Source of the DNA: Limimaricola sp. G21655-S1
Lineage (GTDB): Bacteria; Pseudomonadota; Alphaproteobacteria; Rhodobacterales; Rhodobacteraceae
Length of the DNA stretch: 64,000 nucleotides
NCBI RefSeq assembly: GCF_027213785.1
Contig: NZ_JAPWGO010000009.1
Span: 109,631-173,630 of the forward strand
Direction: 5' to 3'
A program made the translations under genes and the position numbers. Positions 28,145 to 37,283 of the stretch are shown here, piece by piece; the first letter of the stretch is position 1; every line of letters begins with the position of its first letter. The notes under the pieces were generated by a model that saw only the letters and a program-made list of their open reading frames with translations, searched no databases and was not told the origin of the DNA.

Positions 28145-29706
28145 GGCGAGCGCTCCGTCTCGTCGCTCTCTTCGACCCAGCTCTGCAGGATCTGGATCGT
28201 GTCGTCCTGGCGTTCATCGATCAGCCGGCGCAGGCGGTCGAGCGGATCGGGCTCGGTTTCGGTCTCGTCCAACGGGCCGAGACGCGTGGCACCGGGCGGG
28301 GCCACGGCCGCGGGCAACAACTCCTGCCCCGGCGCGGCCATCGCCGGCAACAGCGCCTCGGCGGATTCGGGCGCGGCGGCGCGTCCCGAGGCCAGGATCG
28401 GGCGCAGCACGAACAGTCCCAGAATCAGCGCCACCGCGGCGAGAACGCCGGTCTGGATCAGCATGCGCGGGTCCAGCGGCGGCCCGGCGGGCAGGTCGAG
28501 CGCCGCGGTGCCGGGCGCCGCCGCCGGTTCGAAGGCGAGCGAGCGCAGCGTCAGCACGTCGCCCCGCGCCGGGTCGAGCCCCACCGCCGAGGCGACCAGT
28601 GCCTCGAGCGCGGCCAGCTCGTCCTCGGAGCGCGGCACCCGGCTCACCGTGCCGTCCTCGGCTGTCACCTCGGCGTCGTTCACCAGCACCGCGACCGAGA
28701 GCCTGCGGATCGCCCCGGGGGCGCGCAGCACCTCGCGGCTGGTCTCCGACACCTCGTAGTTGGTCAGCGCCCGGCTTTCGGAGCCTTCGCTGCTTCGGCC
28801 CTCCTCGGCCGCGTCGCCATCGGGAAGGTTCGAGGCGACGGTGACCGCGCCGCCGCCGCCCGAGGCGCTGTCCTTGCGCTCCTCGGTCTCGGTCGAGATG
28901 GCGACGCGGCTCTCGGGGTCGATCCGCCGCTCGCTGATCTGCTCCTGCTCGGTGACGGTCTCGACGCTGACCTCGACCACGGCGTTGCCGGGTCCGACCC
29001 GGGCCGCGAGCATCCGCTCGGCCCGGGCGCGCAGCGCCTCGGCGCGGCTGTCGGCATCGCGGCTCTCGTCCGAGGACCGCGCGAGCCGCCCGCCCGCCGC
29101 GTCGATCACCGCGACGTCCCGCGCCGCCAGGCCGGGCACCGCCGAGGCAACGAGGTGGCGCAGCGCCTCGGCCTGTTCCGCCGCGAGGGTGCCGGAGGCG
29201 GTGCCCACCGTGACCGCCGCGCCGGCCTCCGCCGCACGGGCAAACGGGCCGCTGTCGCGGCGCGCGATATGCACCCGGGCGCTGGTGATGCCGGGCACGG
29301 CGAGGATCGTGCGCGCCAGTTCGCCCTCCTTGGCGCGCCAGTAGGCGGCATCGAACATCTGGCTGGTGGTGCCGAAGCCCGACAGCCCGTCGAGCAGTTC
29401 GTAGCCCGCGCCGCCGGCCGCTGGCAGCCCCTCCGCCGCCAGCGACATGCGCAGCGAATCGCGCTCCGATCGCGGCACCCAGATCGCCGGGCCGCGCACC
29501 TCGTGGGGGATGCCGCGCGCTTCGAGCGCGGTCACCACCTCGCCCGCCGCGGCCGGTTCGAGCCCCGCATAAAGGAGCGCCATCGGCCCCGGGCCGGGGC
29601 CGCGCGCCAAGGCGATCACCGCCGCGAAGACGGCGAGCCCGGCAAGCGCCGCCACGAGGCGGCGTTTCGTGTCGAGGCGCGACCAGGCGGAGAGGACGTT
29701 GGCCAA
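28141..29706 (-). CDS. fliF: Flagellar MS-ring protein FliF
   Basis: Builds the MS ring in the inner membrane, the base of the flagellum and housing of the export gate. It has 521 residues. The first membrane span is at about 18-38; LLYAGLEPAAAGEVVTALEARGIPHEV and the ring-building motifs GYELLDGLSGFGTTSQMFDAAYWRAKEGELARTI are typical; TNYEVSETSREVLRAPGAIRRLSVAVLVND follows. The second span is at about 415-437. The C-terminal RRLIDERQDDTIQILQSWVEE is the FliG-binding helix, so a FliG is expected elsewhere in the genome. It heads a left-going operon diverging from fliL. Confidence 0.96.
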   Translation of the reverse strand: MANVLSAWSRLDTKRRLVAALAGLAVFAAVIALARGPGPGPMALLYAGLEPAAAGEVVTALEARGIPHEVRGPAIWVPRSERDSLRMSLAAEGLPAAGGAGYELLDGLSGFGTTSQMFDAAYWRAKEGELARTILAVPGITSARVHIARRDSGPFARAAEAGAAVTVGTASGTLAAEQAEALRHLVASAVPGLAARDVAVIDAAGGRLARSSDESRDADSRAEALRARAERMLAARVGPGNAVVEVSVETVTEQEQISERRIDPESRVAISTETEERKDSASGGGGAVTVASNLPDGDAAEEGRSSEGSESRALTNYEVSETSREVLRAPGAIRRLSVAVLVNDAEVTAEDGTVSRVPRSEDELAALEALVASAVGLDPARGDVLTLRSLAFEPAAAPGTAALDLPAGPPLDPRMLIQTGVLAAVALILGLFVLRPILASGRAAAPESAEALLPAMAAPGQELLPAAVAPPGATRLGPLDETETEPDPLDRLRRLIDERQDDTIQILQSWVEESDETERSP

Positions 29707-29767
29707 GGGCAGGGCTCCGATGCGGGGCGGCGGCTGCCGCGTGTCCCCCCTGCTTGCGGGATCAGGA

Positions 29768-29782
29768 TTAACAATCGGTTAG
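29768..29782. promoter_or_regulatory. Candidate CtrA-type site between fliF and fliL
   Basis: TTAACAATCGGTTAG fits TTAA-N7-TTAA with one mismatch. It lies in the 123-bp divergent gap, so one regulator could control both operons. Known: CtrA activates flagellar genes in many Rhodobacterales and Caulobacter. The binding is inferred. Confidence 0.5.
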
Positions 29783-29829
29783 TCGTTGCCGGTCTAACTG
29801 GGACAAAGCCGATCCGGAGGACCCCGCCG

Positions 29830-30321
29830 ATGACCGCCGCCGATCTCCCGCCGCAGGAACATGACACGCCGCGCAGGAAGCGCGGGCTGCCGCTGATCCT
29901 CGGGCTGGTGCTGGCGCTGATGGGTGGCGGCGGCGGGTTCTTCGCGGTGTCGTCGGGAATGCTGGGCGGCGGCACGGTGGAGGAGCCCGAGAGCGAAGCG
30001 CCCGCCATGCCGGAGGCGACGCCCGCGAGCTTCGTTCCGCTGGACCCGCTGGTGATCAACCTGCCGCCCGGTTCGGGGCGCCGCCTGCTGCGCTTTGCGG
30101 CGCAGATCGAGGTCGCGCCGGAGCACGCCGCCGAGGTCGAATCGCTGCGTCCGCGCATCGTCGACGTGCTCAACACCTATCTGCGGGCGGTCGAGCTGGC
30201 CGATCTCGAGGATCCGGCGGCGCTGACCCGGCTGCGGGCGCAGATGCTGCGGCGGGTGCAGGTGGTGGCGGGGGCGGGGCGCGTGCGCGACCTGCTGGTA
30301 ATGGAGTTCGTGCTCGATTGA
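29830..30321 (+). CDS. fliL: Flagellar basal-body protein FliL
   Basis: Single-span inner-membrane protein that rings the stator and increases torque. It has 163 residues. An N-terminal basic segment (PRRKRG) precedes a membrane span (about residues 20-40, glycine-rich). The periplasmic domain has FVPLDPLVINLPPGSGRRLLRFAAQIEV, the stomatin-like FliL fold, and ends RDLLVMEFVLD. The ATG at 29830 follows CCGGAGGACCCC. The frame is open far upstream, but only antisense to fliF. It begins a fliL-(DUF6468-like)-motE group. Confidence 0.92.
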   Translation: MTAADLPPQEHDTPRRKRGLPLILGLVLALMGGGGGFFAVSSGMLGGGTVEEPESEAPAMPEATPASFVPLDPLVINLPPGSGRRLLRFAAQIEVAPEHAAEVESLRPRIVDVLNTYLRAVELADLEDPAALTRLRAQMLRRVQVVAGAGRVRDLLVMEFVLD

Positions 30322-30334
30322 GGGAGGAAGGGCC

Positions 30335-30703
30335 ATGGATTGGGTCTCCGACGTGCTGTTGCTGTCGGGCGCGCTGGGCGCCGCGCTCTATTGCGCGATG
30401 CTGTCGCGGCGGTTGCGCCGCTTCACCGATCTGGAGGAGGGGGTGGGCAGCGCCGTGGCACAGCTGGCGCTGCAGGCCGAAGAGCTCGAGCAGGCCTTGG
30501 GCCGGGCTGGCGGCGCCGCCAAGGATCAGGCGGCAAGGATCGATTCGGCCAGCGCCCGGGCCGAGGCCGCGGCGCGGCGGCTGGAACTGCTGATGGCCTC
30601 GCTGCACGACTTGCCGGAGCCGCCGGGCACCGAGATGCCCGATCGCGCCCCGGCCAAGCCCGTCTTCATCAAGGAGCCCGCAGCGGCGCGGGCGCGCGGA
30701 TGA
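30335..30703 (+). CDS. Small membrane-anchored coiled-coil protein of the flagellar cluster (DUF6468-like)
   Basis: A 122-residue protein with an N-terminal membrane anchor (VSDVLLLSGALGAALYCAMLSRRLRRF). A helical, alanine-rich coiled coil follows (EEGVGSAVAQLALQAEELEQALGRAGGAAKDQAARIDSASARAEAAARRLELLM), then a proline-rich tail ending PVFIKEPAAARARG. The layout matches the DUF6468-type proteins found in alphaproteobacterial flagellar loci; function is not established. It is 13 bp after fliL and overlaps motE as ATGA, so cotranslation with FliL and MotE suggests a role at the motor membrane interface. Confidence 0.75.
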   Translation: MDWVSDVLLLSGALGAALYCAMLSRRLRRFTDLEEGVGSAVAQLALQAEELEQALGRAGGAAKDQAARIDSASARAEAAARRLELLMASLHDLPEPPGTEMPDRAPAKPVFIKEPAAARARG

Positions 30704-31314
30704 GCCGCGCCCCTACGCCCAAGCGCCAGGCCCGGCGCAGGCGGGTCCTGCCGGTGGTGGCGGGGCTGCTGCTCGCCTCGGCGTTGCTGCGGCTTTCGGG
30801 CGATGACTGGCGCGCCCGCGCGGTGGGGCTCGCGCGCGATGTCGCGACGCGGGATCAGGCGCTGGAGCCTTCCGGATCGGACGCGCCCGAAAGCTGCGCC
30901 GCCGCGACCGATACGGCGGGGCTCCTCGAGGCGTTCCAGTCGCGCGAGGCGCGGATCACCGCCCGCGAGGGCCGGATCGAGGAACGGATGCGGGCGCTGC
31001 GGCTCGCCGAGGCCGAGCTGGAGGAGAAGCTCGCCGCGCTGGACGCGGCGCAGGCCCGGCTCGAGGACACGCTCGCGCTCTCCGAGAGCGCGGCCGAAAC
31101 CGATCTCACGCGGCTCACCGCCGTCTACGAGAACATGCGCCCCGAGGAGGCGGCGCGGCTGTTCGAGCAGATGGCCCCGGATTTCGCCGCCGGATTCGTG
31201 GGGCGGATGCGGCCCGAGGCCGCCGCCCCGGTGATGAGCCTGCTCGATCCCGCCACCGCCTATTCGATCTCGGCGATCATGGCCGGGCGCAACGCGCTCG
31301 CCCCGACGCAATGA
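30700..31314 (+). CDS. motE: MotE-like periplasmic motor chaperone
   Basis: A 204-residue protein with an N-terminal membrane anchor or signal (RRRRVLPVVAGLLLASALL), a long coiled coil (about residues 80-130, EGRIEERMRALRLAEAELEEKLAALDAAQARLEDTLAL), and a C-terminal MgtE-N-like segment (LTAVYENMRPEEAARLFEQMAPDFAAGFVGRMRPEAAAPVMSLLDPATAYSISAIMAGR). This matches MotE, known in Sinorhizobium as a periplasmic chaperone for MotC. A MotC-like partner is therefore expected; the large protein at 32279 is a candidate. It follows the DUF6468-like gene with a four-base overlap. Confidence 0.85.
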   Translation: MSRAPTPKRQARRRRVLPVVAGLLLASALLRLSGDDWRARAVGLARDVATRDQALEPSGSDAPESCAAATDTAGLLEAFQSREARITAREGRIEERMRALRLAEAELEEKLAALDAAQARLEDTLALSESAAETDLTRLTAVYENMRPEEAARLFEQMAPDFAAGFVGRMRPEAAAPVMSLLDPATAYSISAIMAGRNALAPTQ

Positions 31315-31415
31315 GAGGGGCGCCGAAGACGTCCGCGTCGAGGAAACCTTAACCCCGTTCTGCGATCTCCTGAGCGGCGCCATCTTCCGGCGTCCGCCTT
31401 GAAGGAGCCCCGCCC

Positions 31416-32282
31416 GTGATCGGTCTCGTCGGCATCGTCATCATCTTCGTCATGGTCTTCGGCGGCTACATGCTTGCCGGGGGCAAGCTCGGCATCATCC
31501 TGAAGGCGCTGCCCTTCGAGATGATCATGATCGGTGGCGCCGCGATCGGCGCCTTCGTGATCTCGAATGACGGCGCGGCGATCAAGCACACGCTCAAGGA
31601 TGTCGGTCGCGTCTTCAAGGGACCGAAATGGAAACACGAGGATTACCGCGATCTCCTGTGCCTGCTGTTCGAACTGATCCGGATCGCCCGCGCCAACCCG
31701 ATCGCGGTCGAGGAACATATCGAGGCGCCGGCCGAATCCTCCGTGTTCGGCAAGTATCCCAAGATCCAGTCCGACGCCGAGGCCGTGGCGCTGATCTGCG
31801 ACACGATGCGCGCGGCCTCGATGAACTACGACGATCCGCACCAGGTCGAGGAGGTGCTCGACAAGCGGATGGAGGCGAACCGGCACCATGCCGAGCATTC
31901 GATCCATGCGCTGCAATCGGTGGCCGACGGGCTGCCGGCGCTGGGCATCGTGGCCGCCGTTCTGGGCGTGATCAAGACCATGGGCTCGATCGATCAGCCG
32001 CCCGAGGTGCTGGGCAAGATGATCGGCGGCGCGCTGGTCGGCACCTTTCTCGGCGTGTTCCTCGCCTATGGCTTCGTCGGGCCCTTCGCGGCCAAGCTCA
32101 AGACCGTGATCGAGGAGGATCTGCATTTTCACCAGCTGATCCGCGAGGTGCTGATTGCCAACCTGCACCGCCATGCCCCCAATATCTGCATCGAGGTCGG
32201 GCGTCAGAACACCCCCGGCCATAACCGGCCCGGCTTCACCGAGCTGGAAGAGGCGCTCAAGGCCACGAAGGACGCCGCGTGA
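31416..32282 (+). CDS. motA: Flagellar motor stator protein MotA
   Basis: Proton-channel stator subunit that pushes the rotor. It has 288 residues and four membrane spans. It opens IGLVGIVIIFVMVFGGYMLAGGKLGIILKALPFEMIMIGGAAIGAFVI. The cytoplasmic loop has the charged region contacting FliG (KWKHEDYRDLLCLLFELIRIAR). LGIVAAVLGVIKTMGSIDQPPEVLGKMIGGALVGTFLGVFLAYGFVGPFA holds spans 3-4 with the conserved prolines. A TTAACC element at 31349 lies in the 101-bp upstream gap, so motA has its own promoter region. It is unlinked to motB by 10 kb and overlaps the following large gene by four bases. Confidence 0.97.
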   Translation: MIGLVGIVIIFVMVFGGYMLAGGKLGIILKALPFEMIMIGGAAIGAFVISNDGAAIKHTLKDVGRVFKGPKWKHEDYRDLLCLLFELIRIARANPIAVEEHIEAPAESSVFGKYPKIQSDAEAVALICDTMRAASMNYDDPHQVEEVLDKRMEANRHHAEHSIHALQSVADGLPALGIVAAVLGVIKTMGSIDQPPEVLGKMIGGALVGTFLGVFLAYGFVGPFAAKLKTVIEEDLHFHQLIREVLIANLHRHAPNICIEVGRQNTPGHNRPGFTELEEALKATKDAA

Positions 32283-34426
32283 GGCGGGCGGCGCTGCTGG
32301 CGGTGCTGGCATGGGCGGCCGGACCCGCCGTGGCGCAGGAGCTTGGCCTGCGCTCTGGCGAACATCCCGACCGCATTCGCATCGTGGCCGAGATCCCGCC
32401 CGGCGATGACTGGCGGCTGGGCCGGGAGCCGGGCGGCTATGCGCTGCGGCTCGGCGCCGAGACGGCGCGCTTCGACGCCACCACGGTGTTCGAGAAGATC
32501 CAGAGGGACCGGGTGTCCTCGGTCGAGCCGGTGCCGGGCGGCCTGCATCTGCGGCTGGCCTGCGCGCCCTGTCACGCCGACGCGTTCCTGTGGCGCGACC
32601 GCCTGGTGATCGACATCATCGACGGCCCGCCGCCGCCGGGCAGCCGGTTCGAACGTCCGATCGAGGCACCGGCGCCCGGGCAGCCCGCCTTGCTGCCCGT
32701 GATCTTCGAAACCGCCGCTTCGCCGCCGCCGCTTCGCTTGTCCTTTCCCCGAGTAGTACAGTCGGAGCCGAAGGACCACTTGGGGCGAGGTCCTTCGGCC
32801 CAGCTCGATACGACGCGGCGTGCCCTGCTCGAAGGCGTCGCACGGGCCGCGGGTCAGGGTCTGCTGGATGCGTCGGAGAGCCTCGCGCCGGTGGTGAGCG
32901 ATCTGCCATCGCTCCCCGTGCCGACCGGTGCGCCGGTGCCCGGCCTCTCGGCCCGCAGCGGCTTCGACGTCGCCGACGGCACCGCCGCGCCGTCGCCCTG
33001 TCCCGACCCCGACCACTTCGCGCTCGCGGAGGGGACCTTGCCGGATGCCGAATTTGCCGAAACCCACAGGGCATTGCGCGACGCGATGGCGGGGGATTTC
33101 GGCCGCGTGCCGCCGGGGGCGCCAGAGGCGCTGGCGCGGTTCTATATCCGTCACGGCTTCGGTCAGGAGGCGCGGGCGGTGCTGGCGATCGACGGAACCG
33201 GCTCGCGCGAACGCGTCTGGCTGGCGCTTCTTGCCCGGCTGGTCGACGGGCCGATCGGCGATCCCGGCCCCCTTGCCGAAACACAGGCCTGCCTCGGCCC
33301 GACGGCGCTCTGGGGAGCCTTGGCCCGCGGCAGCGTCGAGGCAATGCCGGAGATCGCCCGCACCGCCGCCATTGCGGAGCTTCGCCTGTTGCCGCAGGCG
33401 CTTCGCGGCCATCTGGGCGCAAGACTGGCCCGGCTCTTCGTCGCGGCAGGCGACCCGCGCGGCGCCGACGAAATCCTCGGACGGAGCGGGGCGGCGCCCA
33501 CCGGCGACACGCTCGAGGCGCGCTATGCCGAGGCCGAGATCGCCGGGGCGCTGGAGGGGCCCGAGGCGGAGATCGAGGCGCTGTCCGAGATCGCCGAACA
33601 GGATGCGAGGCTGACGCCGGAGGGGCTGTCACGGCTGATCGACATGCTGCTGGAGGAGGGGCACGAGGTGCCGGGGGGGCTGCTGGAGCTGGCGCGGGCG
33701 CTGCGGTTCGAGCATCGTGGTCAGCCCGCAGCCTTGGTCCTGGCCCAGAGCGAGACCCGGGCCCTGATCGCCACGGGGCTGCACGAGGCGGCGCTCGATC
33801 TCGTCGATGCGATGTCCTTCGACCCTGATCTGGCGCGGCGGCTGCGCGGCGCGGCATTCCTCGCGATGACCCGCAATCTCGACGAGGCGGCCTTTCTCGA
33901 ACGTGTCTTCGCGCCGCCGCCCGGACCGCTGACGCAGGCCGCCGAGACCGCCATCGCGGCCCGGCTTCTGGATCTGGGCTTTGCCGAGACAGCACTGGCG
34001 CGGCTCGCGGCCCTGCCCGGCGATGCCGAGCGCGACGGGCTGCGCCGCCGTGCGCAGATGGCGCTGGACCGGGCCGCATCCGGTTTGGTCGAAGCGGGCG
34101 AAGCGGCAGTCATCGCACCCGAGGAGGCGGACGAAGACCCTGAGACGGACACGAAACGCGACGCGGCGAGGCTGGCCCCCGATCCCATGGCCGCTTGGCG
34201 CGCGGGCGATTGGGAGGGGCTGGCTCAAAGCGGCGATCCGTTGTTCGAGGCCGCCTCGATCGCCGCGCGCCGTCCCGCCACCCCGCCGGAGCCGGAGCCG
34301 GAGCCGGCCCCGGGCGCCGCGCCCAGCCTGTCGCAGGGCCGGGCCCTTGTCGAAGAGGCCCGCGCGGCGCGCGATCTCGCCACCGGCTTGATGTCGCGTT
34401 TCACGCTCGATCCCGAACCGGAATGA
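32279..34426 (+). CDS. Large exported protein of unknown function, AMIN-like start plus helical repeats
   Basis: A 715-residue protein starting at a GTG that overlaps the motA stop. It has a signal peptide (1-19, ending AVAQ). Residues about 20-120 (DRIRIVAEIPPGDDWRL to FLWRDRLVIDIIDGPPPP) look like an AMIN-type peptidoglycan-binding domain. A proline-rich, variable linker follows, and then about 450 residues of helical, TPR-like repeats (ALARFYIRHGFGQEARAVLAIDG; HLGARLARLFVAAGDPRGADEILG; LIATGLHEAALDLVDAMSF). The acidic C-terminal tail is rich in EPEP. Inference: it acts in the periplasm with the stator, perhaps as a counterpart of Sinorhizobium MotC, since a MotE-like gene is next door. The middle linker (32700-32960) is less GC-biased than the rest. 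No named function is claimed. Confidence 0.8.
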   Translation: MRRAALLAVLAWAAGPAVAQELGLRSGEHPDRIRIVAEIPPGDDWRLGREPGGYALRLGAETARFDATTVFEKIQRDRVSSVEPVPGGLHLRLACAPCHADAFLWRDRLVIDIIDGPPPPGSRFERPIEAPAPGQPALLPVIFETAASPPPLRLSFPRVVQSEPKDHLGRGPSAQLDTTRRALLEGVARAAGQGLLDASESLAPVVSDLPSLPVPTGAPVPGLSARSGFDVADGTAAPSPCPDPDHFALAEGTLPDAEFAETHRALRDAMAGDFGRVPPGAPEALARFYIRHGFGQEARAVLAIDGTGSRERVWLALLARLVDGPIGDPGPLAETQACLGPTALWGALARGSVEAMPEIARTAAIAELRLLPQALRGHLGARLARLFVAAGDPRGADEILGRSGAAPTGDTLEARYAEAEIAGALEGPEAEIEALSEIAEQDARLTPEGLSRLIDMLLEEGHEVPGGLLELARALRFEHRGQPAALVLAQSETRALIATGLHEAALDLVDAMSFDPDLARRLRGAAFLAMTRNLDEAAFLERVFAPPPGPLTQAAETAIAARLLDLGFAETALARLAALPGDAERDGLRRRAQMALDRAASGLVEAGEAAVIAPEEADEDPETDTKRDAARLAPDPMAAWRAGDWEGLAQSGDPLFEAASIAARRPATPPEPEPEPAPGAAPSLSQGRALVEEARAARDLATGLMSRFTLDPEPE

Positions 34427-34497
34427 GGCACGATTAACCGTATTCTCATGCCGATCCGCGAATGATGTCCCCGTAGACGCAGCAGAAGGCGCGCGCG

Positions 34498-35205
34498 ATG
34501 CGGCTGGCTCACCTGATCCTCTGTCTCGCCCTCGGGGCCGGTCTTCCCGCGCGCGGCTCGGTCCCCGGGACCGCGCCATGGGTGCTGTGCGATGCCGCCG
34601 CGCGGCAGGCGGCGACCGAGACCGGCGTGCCGTTCGAGGTGCTGGCCGCGATCACCCGGACCGAGACGGGGCGCGGGCGCGACGGGGTGCTGCGACCCTG
34701 GCCCTGGACCGTGAACATGGAGGGGGCGGGCCGCTGGTTCGATGACCCGGCCGCGGCGCTCGACTATGCCCGCCGCCACCGCGCGCGCGGCGCCGTGAGC
34801 TTCGATGTCGGCTGTTTCCAGATCAACTGGCGCTGGCATCGCGCGCATTTCGCCTCGCTCGAAGAGATGTTCGACCCGTTGGCCGGCGCGCGTTATGCCG
34901 CGCGTTTCCTGTCGGAATTGCACCGCGAGTTCGGAACATGGCCCGCCGCCGCCGGAGCCTACCACTCGCGCACGCCGAAACACGCGACGCGCTATCGCAA
35001 GCATTTCGAGACGCACCTCGCCTCGGTGCGCCGAGCGGGAGATCGCCTGCCGAACGCCGCGCCCGCCCGAAGGACGCGGCCCGGCCCGCCCGTTCCGGCC
35101 GCGCCGCCCGCCGCGCTGCGGCGCGTGAACGCCTATCCGCTGTTGCAGACCCCTTCGGCGCAGGCTCGGCGCGCGCCCGGCTCGCTCGTGCCGCTGGGGG
35201 GATGA
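34498..35205 (+). CDS. sltF: Flagellar lytic transglycosylase SltF
   Basis: Cuts peptidoglycan to let the flagellar rod pass. It has 235 residues. A signal peptide (1-20) is followed by a transglycosylase SLT domain: LAAITRTETGRGRDG has the catalytic Glu56, SFDVGCFQINWRWH is the GxxQIN motif, and DPLAGARYAARFLSELHREFGTWPAAAGAYHSRTP completes it. Known: in Rhodobacter sphaeroides SltF performs this job because FlgJ lacks a muramidase domain; the short FlgJ at 48964 here fits that. The C-terminal 70 residues are proline/arginine-rich. TTAACC lies at 34434 upstream. It overlaps flhA as ATGA. Confidence 0.92.
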   Translation: MRLAHLILCLALGAGLPARGSVPGTAPWVLCDAAARQAATETGVPFEVLAAITRTETGRGRDGVLRPWPWTVNMEGAGRWFDDPAAALDYARRHRARGAVSFDVGCFQINWRWHRAHFASLEEMFDPLAGARYAARFLSELHREFGTWPAAAGAYHSRTPKHATRYRKHFETHLASVRRAGDRLPNAAPARRTRPGPPVPAAPPAALRRVNAYPLLQTPSAQARRAPGSLVPLGG

Positions 35206-37283
35206 GAATGCCAGCCCTTTCGCCCCGCGCGCTGTTCCAGCCCACGGTCCTGCTGGCCCTGGCACTGATGGCGATCATCGTGATGATGGTCCTGCCGATG
35301 CCCTCCATCGTGCTCGATATCGGGCTGGCGGCGAGCTTCGCGCTCGCGATCCTGATGTTCACCACGACCCTGTTCATCGAGCGGCCACTCGATTTCTCGG
35401 CCTTTCCGACGGTGCTCCTTGCCTCGCTGATGCTGCGGCTGTCGCTCAACGTCTCCTCGACCAAGCTGATCATCGGTCAGGGCCATACCGGCACCGGCGC
35501 CGCGGGCGGGGTGATCGAGGGCTTCGCGATGTTCGTGATGGGCGGCTCGGTGCTCTTGGGCATCGTCGTCTTCGGGGTGCTGCTGATCGTCAACTTCGTG
35601 GTGATCAACAAGGGCGCGACCCGGATGGCCGAGGTCGGCGCGCGCTTCGCGCTCGACGCGATGCCGGGCAAGCAGCTCGCCATCGACGCCGACATGTCGG
35701 CCGGCGCGATCGACCATGCCGAGGCGCGCGAACGCCGCGCCCGCGAACAGGCCGAAACCACCTTTTTCGGCTCGCTCGACGGCGCGTCCAAGTTCGTGAA
35801 GGGCGACGCGGTGGCGGGGCTGCTGATCACCGCGCTCAACCTCGTCATGGGTCTCGTCATGGGCACGCTGGTGCATGGCATGGAGGCGGGCCGCGCCTTC
35901 GAGACCTATGCGATCCTCACCGTCGGCGACGGGCTGGTGAGCCAGATCCCCGCCGTCATCATCTCGGTCGCCTCGGCGCTGCTCTTGGCGCGTGGCGGCG
36001 CGACCGGCGCCACCGACCTGGCGCTGGTGGCGCAGCTTGGCCGTCATCCGGCGGCGCTGGGCACCGTGGCGCTGCTTCTGGGGCTCTTCGCGCTGGTGCC
36101 GGGGCTGCCGGCGCTGCCGTTCCTCTTGGGCGCGGTGGTGCTGGGCGGCTGCGCCTGGCTCGGGCTACAGGCGCAGGCGCGGGCCTGGCCGGACCCCGAA
36201 GAGGCGGTCGCGCCGGCGCCCGGGGCCTCGATGGGCGACATGCTCGATCTCGACGACATCCATGTCGAATTCGCGCCCGACCTCGTGGAGATGGTGCTCG
36301 ACCCGGCGACCGGGCTCGACGCGCGCATCGCCTCGATACGCAGCCACGTGGCCACCCGCTTCGGCCTGCTGCTGCCCGAAATCCGGCTCACCGACGATGC
36401 GGGGCTGCCCGAGGGCGGCTACGTGATCCGGGTGCAGGGCGTCGAGCAGGAGCGCGACCTGCTGCGCCCGGGCCAGGTGCTGGCCCTGCTCACGGGCGAG
36501 GCCGCAGAGGAGCTGCCGGGCGAAAGCGTGGCCGAGCCGGTCTATGGCGCGCCGGCGCGCTGGATCGCGCCCGAGGCGCAGGAACAGGCCGCGCTGGCGG
36601 GCCTCACCACCGTCTGGCCCGCCGAGGTGCTGGCCACGCATCTGCTCGAGGTGATCAAGCGCAACTTCCCGCGGCTGCTGACGCTGCGGGCGCTGCGCCG
36701 GCTGCTCGACGAGATGACCAATCTCAGCGACGCGGCCCGGGCGGAGGCCAATCGCCGGCTGCTCGACGAGCTGGTGCCCGACAGGCTGCCCATGGACCTG
36801 TTGCTGGCGGTGCTGCGGCTGCTGCTCGAGGAACGGGTTTCGATCCGCAACCTGCCGGTGATCCTCGAAGCCTCGGCCGAGGGGCGGCAACTGCATGCCT
36901 CGGCCGAGGCCGTGGCCGAACATGTGCGCCAGCGGCTCGGATTCCAGATCGTGGCCGAGCTCAGGCGCGCCGACGGAACGATCCCGCTGGTGCAGCTATC
37001 GCCCGATTGGGAGGAGGCCTTTGCCGCGCACCAGATGGCGCCGGACCGGGGCTCGGACGTGGCGCTGCCGCCCGAGGCCTTCAACCGGCTGGCGCAGGCC
37101 ATCGCCGACAAGATGGCCCGCGCCGCCGAGCAGGGCGACCACGCGGCGCTGGTCACCACCAGCCGCAGGCGGCGGTTCCTGCGCACGGTGATGGCCGCCA
37201 AGGGCATTCCCAACCCGGTGCTCTCCTTCGAGGAAATCGGCGTCGATGCGCGCCCCGCCATCGTCGGGCTGGTGCCGGCATGA
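35202..37283 (+). CDS. flhA: Flagellar export gate protein FlhA
   Basis: Large subunit of the export gate; its cytoplasmic ring receives chaperone-substrate complexes. It has 693 residues from the ATG at 35202 (an ATG at 35208 is equally possible and has better spacing from the GGGGGG). There are eight membrane spans in the N-terminal half: the first is LALALMAIIVMMVLPMPSIV, the signature is FPTVLLASLMLRLSLNVSSTKLII, and the FHIPEP-type loop is represented by VINKGATRMAEVGARFALDAMPGKQLAIDADMSAG. The cytoplasmic part has GYVIRVQGVEQERDLLRPGQVLAL. It starts the flhA-fliR-flhB run after sltF. Confidence 0.97.
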   Translation: MRMPALSPRALFQPTVLLALALMAIIVMMVLPMPSIVLDIGLAASFALAILMFTTTLFIERPLDFSAFPTVLLASLMLRLSLNVSSTKLIIGQGHTGTGAAGGVIEGFAMFVMGGSVLLGIVVFGVLLIVNFVVINKGATRMAEVGARFALDAMPGKQLAIDADMSAGAIDHAEARERRAREQAETTFFGSLDGASKFVKGDAVAGLLITALNLVMGLVMGTLVHGMEAGRAFETYAILTVGDGLVSQIPAVIISVASALLLARGGATGATDLALVAQLGRHPAALGTVALLLGLFALVPGLPALPFLLGAVVLGGCAWLGLQAQARAWPDPEEAVAPAPGASMGDMLDLDDIHVEFAPDLVEMVLDPATGLDARIASIRSHVATRFGLLLPEIRLTDDAGLPEGGYVIRVQGVEQERDLLRPGQVLALLTGEAAEELPGESVAEPVYGAPARWIAPEAQEQAALAGLTTVWPAEVLATHLLEVIKRNFPRLLTLRALRRLLDEMTNLSDAARAEANRRLLDELVPDRLPMDLLLAVLRLLLEERVSIRNLPVILEASAEGRQLHASAEAVAEHVRQRLGFQIVAELRRADGTIPLVQLSPDWEEAFAAHQMAPDRGSDVALPPEAFNRLAQAIADKMARAAEQGDHAALVTTSRRRRFLRTVMAAKGIPNPVLSFEEIGVDARPAIVGLVPA

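Noticed and set aside
27949..30321. 790-codon frame ending in fliL
   Set aside because: The part before 29830 is antisense to fliF and fliH and rich in His/Arg; only the FliL part is real.
32590..34079. Alternative long frames across the 715-residue exported protein, both strands
   Set aside because: Only the 32279 frame has a signal peptide and coherent repeats and overlaps motA naturally; others are arginine-rich shadows.
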